DNA of 64,000 nt. Origin: Moorena sp. SIOASIH (GTDB taxonomy: Bacteria > Cyanobacteriota > Cyanobacteriia > Cyanobacteriales > Coleofasciculaceae). Made by a program: the position numbers and the translations under genes. Below the pieces are notes generated by a model. The model did no database searches, was not told the DNA's origin, and saw only the letters and a program-made list of their open reading frames with translations. The DNA is taken from positions 124,001 to 188,000 of the forward strand of contig NZ_JAAHIH010000010.1 in the NCBI RefSeq assembly GCF_010671925.1, given 5' to 3'. This document shows, piece by piece, positions 59,430 through 64,000 of the stretch (its first letter is position 1; every line of letters starts with the position of its first letter).

Positions 59430-61052
59430 ATGCTAGGCAGTACAATTTGGATCTTATTGATGGGCTTTTTTGGGGGTCAATTTGCCCGTCGGTTGGGAGC
59501 ACCTCCTTTGATTGGCATGATTGTGGTGGGTATCCTGATCGGACCAGAAGTGGGGGATGCGATCGCACCACAAGTCCTAGTTATTGCTGATGACCTACGC
59601 ACCTTCGCAGTTATGGTCATTTTAATGCGGGCAGGACTGGGATTGGATATTGAGAAACTCATGGCACAAGGAACTGTTGCGGTAAGGTTAGGCTTTTTGC
59701 CCGCCATCACCGAAGCGATCGCAGTAGCTGTTGCTGCCATGATACTGTTTAATTTCGATTTTCCCACTGGATTACTCCTAGGCTGTGTAGTCGGAGCAGA
59801 ATCCCCCGCCGTGATTGTGCCAGGAATGCTGCGACTCAAGAGTTTAGGCTGGGGCGTAGCTAAAGGGATACCAGATGTGATTCTAACTGGGAGTGCCTTA
59901 TCCGATGTCCTAGTATTGCTACTCTTCAGTTTGATGGTGAATTTCTTGGCACAGGGAACAATCAACAGTAATGCTCTCCAGTTCCTGCCCCTGCAAGTTC
60001 TGATCCAGGTCGCCCTTGGTGTCTTAATTGGATATATCGCTGCTCAGTTAATTATTTTCCTATTAACCAAACAAAAGTGGACCGAAACTATCGTCCAAGA
60101 TACCTTAATTACCGCAGCACTTGCCTTATTGTTGGTAGTGTTAGCTAAAACTATGCCATACTTTTCTGGCTATTTAGCCACCATGGCAATGGGATTTTTC
60201 CTAATAGAATTAGACCCTCCCTTAGCACGACGCTTGCGGGTGGAATTTAACCATCTATGGGTAGTAGCAGAAATTCTTCTATTTGTCTTGATGGGAGCCA
60301 GTATTCAACTGCGGGTATTAGAAACAACCCTGTTACCTGGCATTGTAATCCTCGCAATTGGGTTATTTATCGGTCGGATGGTCGGGTGGTATCTCTCCAC
60401 ATTGGGGAGTAATTGGACTTGGCGAGAGAAACTGTTTTTGTTACCCGGAAACTCCGCAAAAGCCACAGTACAAGCAGCGATTGGTGGTATTCCCTTGAGT
60501 CAAGGGCTAGAAGGAGGTCAGACAATTTTAGCGATCGCAGCCCTCTCAATTTTGATTACCGCACCCCTAGGGGCTTGGGCAATTCCCACCTTTGCCCCTA
60601 AACTCTTATCCCAAGACCCTGTAGACCCCACCAAGGTAAGCGTTGCGTCTCATACTCTCCTACTAGCCGCTGTCGATACCTCTAGTTTAGCCACCCAGGT
60701 ATTAACTAAAGTAGCAGATTTAGCAAGACGAAGTAATGGGGAAGTTATTGTTTTACATGTGATCACCACATCAAATCAGCCAGAAGTCAAGCAGTTACAG
60801 AACCAAACCAAACGCTTGCTCTTGGATATTAGGCATCAGTTTATTACCGTAACCGGTTCGATTCCCGAAGAAATTGTTCGCATAGCCCAAGAGCATCAAG
60901 TAACAGATATAGTGATCGGAAAACGGGGACATCAACCCTGGCAGCAAGTGCTGGTCGGTTCCGTATCTCAGGCAGTGTTAGAAACCAGTCCAATTCCAGT
61001 AATTTTGGTTGAAGAATTAGAACGAACCAAAGTAACTTATCCTAGCAAATAA
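59430..61052 (+). CDS. Cation:proton antiporter fused to a universal stress (Usp) domain
   Basis: Residues 1-400 form a CPA-type antiporter with about 12 helices: RRLGAPPLIGMIVVGILIGP, MVILMRAGLGLDIEKLMAQG, then GCVVGAESPAVIVPGMLRLK and SALSDVLVLLLFSLMV with the conserved acidic residue. Residues 410-535 are a Usp domain: LLLAAVDTSSLATQVLTKVA and GKRGHQPWQQVLVGSVS, which keeps the Gx2Gx9GS nucleotide-binding motif. Fused Usp domains may regulate transport by ATP binding. Na+ or K+ exchange for protons is the family activity; the ion is undetermined. The gene lies between MITE copies 2 and 3. Confidence 0.9.
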   Translation: MLGSTIWILLMGFFGGQFARRLGAPPLIGMIVVGILIGPEVGDAIAPQVLVIADDLRTFAVMVILMRAGLGLDIEKLMAQGTVAVRLGFLPAITEAIAVAVAAMILFNFDFPTGLLLGCVVGAESPAVIVPGMLRLKSLGWGVAKGIPDVILTGSALSDVLVLLLFSLMVNFLAQGTINSNALQFLPLQVLIQVALGVLIGYIAAQLIIFLLTKQKWTETIVQDTLITAALALLLVVLAKTMPYFSGYLATMAMGFFLIELDPPLARRLRVEFNHLWVVAEILLFVLMGASIQLRVLETTLLPGIVILAIGLFIGRMVGWYLSTLGSNWTWREKLFLLPGNSAKATVQAAIGGIPLSQGLEGGQTILAIAALSILITAPLGAWAIPTFAPKLLSQDPVDPTKVSVASHTLLLAAVDTSSLATQVLTKVADLARRSNGEVIVLHVITTSNQPEVKQLQNQTKRLLLDIRHQFITVTGSIPEEIVRIAQEHQVTDIVIGKRGHQPWQQVLVGSVSQAVLETSPIPVILVEELERTKVTYPSK

Positions 61053-61186
61053 CAATTATTGTAGTGCTCGAAATGCTATCAGGTGCTAGGCTTTAATAAG
61101 GACTAAAACCTAACACCTAAAAGCTAACACCTAAAATCTAACATCTTGCTCTAACCCTAAAAACTAAATTAACAGGGTATTAGTAC

Positions 61187-61279
61187 TTAAGCTATCAGCT
61201 ATCAGCTAATGCGCGTAGCGCAATCGGTGATTTTGAATAAAATAAGCTGACCGCTGACGGCTGACTGCTGAATACTTAC
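61187..61279. mobile_element. MITE copy 3: short form, 8-bp target duplication ATTAGTAC
   Basis: The 93-bp element starts TTAAGCTATCAGC and ends GCTGAATACTTAC (61267-61279), a degenerate version of the other ends. ATTAGTAC is repeated at 61179-61186 and 61280-61287. The right copy overlaps the TPR gene's stop codon (TTA on the plus strand). The interior has GCGCGTAGCGCAATCG and AATAAAATAAGCTGACCGCT, inverted relative to copy 2. Confidence 0.85.
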
Positions 61280-61280
61280 A

Positions 61281-63632
61281 TTAGTACCGCTCCCAATAAG
61301 GCTGAAAACCTCGCCGTTTCAGAATATCCACCTCCAGCCGCAGGATGCGATTATCGAGCTTAGAATTAGCTCTCCCTGTAGACTCTTTCTCTTCCGAGTT
61401 GAGTCCTTCAAACCGTTGGAGGGCTGTAAACGGAAAATCTTGGGCAACACTTAATTCAGCCAAGTTTTGGCGAGCCGATAAATTCTTTGGCTCCAGTTCT
61501 AGTATCTGTTTATAAAACCCCGTTGCCTTAGCATAGTGCTGTTGAGTAAAGCTAATCCCTGCCAATGCTAGTAAGGCACCAATGTTATCAGACTCCCGTT
61601 CCAAAATTTCTTCGTAAGCGTTGCTAGCTAATCGCAAATCTCTCAATCCCATAGCCAATTCTCCCTGCACAAAATAGGCATCAATATTATCAGGATTACC
61701 GGCAATCCACTCAGCTATTTCAGCTTTAGCTAACTTAGGCTCTCGCTGTGCTAAAACCTGTAGTCGTCGCAATTGTACAGGAGCATTATCTGGTGAGACC
61801 TCTAGTAGAGTAATGTACAGGGTTTCTCGTGCTGGGTCAGCAGGCAAAGCACCCACTAAACTCAACAATTCCGGCGGTGGATCAATAGAAGGCTGAGTCT
61901 GTAGCCATTGATTGAGTACCCCTTCCGCTTCCTGTTGGTCAATACCTTTAGTTTGATATGCCACACTAGTACGCCCCAGCTGGGCTAATAAATCATTGGG
62001 ATCGCGAGATACCAGCTGGTCATAGATAACCAGAGCTTTCTGTGGATCACCTTGGGCAATATAGATTCCCGCTAACCCCCGCAAAGCACCATTGAACAAA
62101 TTATTATTTGGATTACTCTGAATAATTCTCTGATACCGCTGGATACTAGCATTGAGATTTCCCTGGCGACGGTCAATATCTGCTAGCAATAATTCCGTAC
62201 TCTGGTCAGATCCACCAGTAGACGTTGCCCTGTAACTATCAATCGCACTTGTTGCCTGGGCTAGTCGATTCTGCTTTATCAAAATCTGAGCAACACGGAA
62301 ATGCAAAAAGGGTACATCTACCCCTGTAGCCAGCAAATCTTGGTAAACACTCAGCAGTTCTGGGTCAGGAGGGTCTAGACGCAACAAAGCTTGGGCTAAA
62401 TCTCGCTGCTGAGCTGGTTCACTCGGTAGGGTTTGGGTTATCTCAAGCAGCCGCTGTCGCCGTTGAGTTCGGGATAACTGACCCAATTTACCTTCTAGAA
62501 TAATCTGCTTCACCAACAAGCTTTGGTTATTCGACTTCACCAACAAGCTTTGGTTATTCGACTGCTCCTCGGTCAACTGCTGATAAAGCCGTAGAGCTGA
62601 TGCCCACTGGCTTGGTACCTCACTCATCACATCAGCCACTTCCCTGACTAAAGCAAAAGATGGCTTTGGTGTTGAGGCCAGTACCTGACGGTAGAGAGTA
62701 ACCGCGTCTTCGGTTAGGTCAGAGCGACTCTCACGACGACCAATTTCTGAAAGGGCTCGGGCTAAGGGTAAAGCCGCCTCATCCCTCCCTCGCAACGGTT
62801 CTAGGACAGACAAAGCTTCTGTCAGTTGCCCAGAGGCTTGATAAGCTTGAGCTAAATCAGCCCGTAGATAGCTATCATTGCCATAGAATTGGGAAAATTG
62901 ATTCAGCTGAGCTTCCAATACCTTTACCGCCTGAGCAGGATTGCCAGTTTCTCGTAGAGCCAGAGCATAGGCTCCCGCTGCATTTCCCGGAATTGGCTTA
63001 CCGCTAGCTTGGTAACGATCAAATAGCTCTAGCCCTTGCTGATAGTCACCACTATAGGTATAGATTTGAGCAGCACCAACAATGATTTCTGGTGTCGGAT
63101 TGCTCTCCAGCACAATTTCATAATCATCTAGGGCTTCCGGAAAACGACCTTGGTAGCCAAGCAGTAAAGCCCGCTGAGCACGAGCACCAGTATCATTAGG
63201 AGTTAGGTTTAATAAAGTCGTTAAGGCTTCAATCCCATCCGCCTGCCATTCAGCACGATAACCTCCCAATTCTCCTACCGCTTCCAGAGCCTCTTTATTG
63301 TTTGGGTCGATGGCTAGGACTTGTTGATAAGCAGCCCAAGCATCTGCATCTCGCCCTGCTCGCTGATACGCTATCGCTAGACCTAACCTCCCTTCCTTCG
63401 ATTGGGGAGAGCCTTTTAGAGCTTGTTCAAAGGTTGCGATCGCATTATCCACCCATCCTTTATTTAACAGAGAGTAACCTCGGCGTACTGCAGAAGTAAC
63501 TTGTGCTTGGAGCGCTGGTACCACCGATTCAACTGGGCTGAAGATTAATACTCCTGCTAACCCAAAAACCATCAAAAAGATCCACCAACGCTGCCAGTGG
63601 AAATTTTTTTTGCCAAGAGAATTGTTATTCAT
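61281..63632 (-). CDS. Membrane-anchored TPR protein, partner of a probable outer-membrane barrel
   Basis: The 783-residue protein has a basic N-terminus and one transmembrane helix or uncleaved signal (WIFLMVFGLAGVLIFSPVES), then TPR units throughout (LLNKGWVDNAIATFEQALKG; AWAAYQQVLAIDPNNKEALE; AYEEILERESDNIGALLALA; ATGFYKQILELEPKNLSARQ). It ends in a short basic stretch (LKRRGFQPYWERY). It resembles the periplasmic TPR scaffolds of exopolysaccharide export systems such as BcsC or PelB; this is inference. Its stop codon lies in the target duplication of MITE copy 3. A 27-bp tandem duplication gives SNNQSLLVK twice (near 62507-62560). The barrel protein gene lies upstream on the same strand. 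Confidence 0.88.
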   Translation of the reverse strand: MNNNSLGKKNFHWQRWWIFLMVFGLAGVLIFSPVESVVPALQAQVTSAVRRGYSLLNKGWVDNAIATFEQALKGSPQSKEGRLGLAIAYQRAGRDADAWAAYQQVLAIDPNNKEALEAVGELGGYRAEWQADGIEALTTLLNLTPNDTGARAQRALLLGYQGRFPEALDDYEIVLESNPTPEIIVGAAQIYTYSGDYQQGLELFDRYQASGKPIPGNAAGAYALALRETGNPAQAVKVLEAQLNQFSQFYGNDSYLRADLAQAYQASGQLTEALSVLEPLRGRDEAALPLARALSEIGRRESRSDLTEDAVTLYRQVLASTPKPSFALVREVADVMSEVPSQWASALRLYQQLTEEQSNNQSLLVKSNNQSLLVKQIILEGKLGQLSRTQRRQRLLEITQTLPSEPAQQRDLAQALLRLDPPDPELLSVYQDLLATGVDVPFLHFRVAQILIKQNRLAQATSAIDSYRATSTGGSDQSTELLLADIDRRQGNLNASIQRYQRIIQSNPNNNLFNGALRGLAGIYIAQGDPQKALVIYDQLVSRDPNDLLAQLGRTSVAYQTKGIDQQEAEGVLNQWLQTQPSIDPPPELLSLVGALPADPARETLYITLLEVSPDNAPVQLRRLQVLAQREPKLAKAEIAEWIAGNPDNIDAYFVQGELAMGLRDLRLASNAYEEILERESDNIGALLALAGISFTQQHYAKATGFYKQILELEPKNLSARQNLAELSVAQDFPFTALQRFEGLNSEEKESTGRANSKLDNRILRLEVDILKRRGFQPYWERY

Positions 63633-63654
63633 TGGTCAAAAGCATGAAGTATGA

Positions 63655-63865
63655 AGAATGAAGTATGAACTATCAAGGATGAAGGATAAACTATCAAGGA
63701 TGAACTATCAAGGATGAACTATCAAGGATGAACTATCAAGGATGAATCAGTGTCTATGTTCTATCTATCTCAGCAATTCTATTGGTGAGTAGCTTTACCC
63801 ATTACTCATTACTCAGCACTGACGCACTCAGCACTGACGCACTCAGCACTGACGCACTCAGCACT
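63655..63865. repeat. Two arrays: ACTATCAAGGATGA and CAGCACTGACGCACT
   Basis: Four or five units of about 14-15 bp (ACTATCAAGGATGA) run from about 63668 to 63745. Three 15-bp CAGCACTGACGCACT units run from about 63817 to 63863 and abut the stop codon of the next gene. They fill the gap between the barrel gene and the TPR gene. Confidence 0.85.
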
Positions 63866-63999
63866 CAATCCCAGAGATCACTCACATCAAAATCAGCCCT
63901 GACTCGAACACCAAGAATTGTATCTGAAAACTCATCTCGTCCTTGCAAAGTCACACCTGCACGCACATTAGGTGAAACACGCACGTCATAGAACAATTC
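63865..63999 (-). CDS. C-terminal end of a probable outer-membrane beta-barrel protein (truncated by window edge)
   Basis: On the minus strand 44 codons run from the window edge to a TGA at 63865-63867. They read ELFYDVRVSPNVRAGVTLQG, then RDEFSDTILGVRVRADFDV and SDLWD. Alternating hydrophobic residues with aromatics near the end, as in porin-like strands, suggest the last beta-strands of an outer-membrane barrel. It lies immediately upstream of the TPR gene on the same strand, so both may act in export. The start lies outside the window. Confidence 0.65.
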   Translation of the reverse strand, partial: ELFYDVRVSPNVRAGVTLQGRDEFSDTILGVRVRADFDVSDLWD

Positions 64000-64000
64000 C

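Noticed and set aside
1..64000. tRNA, rRNA and riboswitch genes
   Set aside because: I looked for tRNA-like cloverleaf segments and conserved rRNA or cobalamin/TPP riboswitch words and found none convincing by eye; a covariance-model scan would be needed to exclude small ones.

Overview
The window reads as chromosomal DNA of a filamentous cyanobacterium. It carries psaC (photosystem I), a cyanobacterial-order F-type ATP synthase operon with both b and b' subunits, a manganese transporter of the Synechocystis type, DICT, DUF1830, XisH/XisI and Uma2 families, and frequent GCGATCGC (HIP1) octamers. The extreme load of short tandem repeats and small palindromes (CTACTCC, GGGAACA, TTTTGCC, TTGAAGGTTAG, TTCGCGTAGCG types) resembles large-genome marine genera such as Moorena; that genus-level guess is inference.

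Layout. 0-5 kb: the end of a membrane protein, four 61-bp hairpins, and a large STAND NTPase with 14 WD40 repeats. 5-10.2 kb: a LuxR-type regulator, an orphan IS630 orfA, two RlaP-like nucleotidyltransferases and a TnpB element. 10.2-20 kb: a lipoprotein, an SDR enzyme, gcvT, small membrane proteins, a B12/radical SAM protein, a DICT/HD-GYP-like protein, a pentapeptide protein and a Uma2 nuclease. 20-24.2 kb: glmS, psaC and a coiled-coil protein. 24.4-25.8 kb: a second TnpB element. 26.3-32 kb: an xisHI pair, then a three-gene minus-strand cluster of winged-helix protein, P-loop ATPase and PD-(D/E)xK nuclease. 32.4-39 kb: a phosphoribosyltransferase, a GPH-type transporter, a flavin oxidoreductase with an in-frame repeat insert of about 159 residues, and a GT-C-like protein. 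39.6-46.3 kb: atpI-B-E-b'-b-H-A-gamma. 46.5-53 kb: a GT-C-like protein, a second xisHI pair and three tandem calcium-repeat proteins. 53-56.5 kb: divergent mntBA/mntC. 56.6-64 kb: a hypothetical protein, two TPR proteins, an antiporter-Usp fusion and the end of a probable outer-membrane barrel.

How it works together. The core cassettes (ATP synthase, PsaC, GlmS, GcvT, Mn uptake) serve photosynthetic energy conversion and central metabolism. Around them sit accessory genes and mobile DNA. Repeats have entered spacers inside operons (atp, mnt, the nuclease cluster) and even reading frames: both TnpB proteins carry an eight-residue insertion directly after the presumed RuvC-III aspartate, and the oxidoreductase carries a repeat linker.

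Most notable: (1) the winged-helix/ATPase/nuclease cluster at 31.9-27.4 kb, a candidate undescribed defence or DNA-processing system; (2) a MITE family of 93-223 bp, with GTAAGCATTCAGC ends in its two longer copies, and a perfect 8-bp target duplication at all three insertions, pointing to IS66-type mobilisation; (3) repeat insertions in the TnpB active site; (4) start-region duplications that create tiny upstream reading frames, one ending in an ATGA overlap. All calls come from reading the sequence; no database search was possible.
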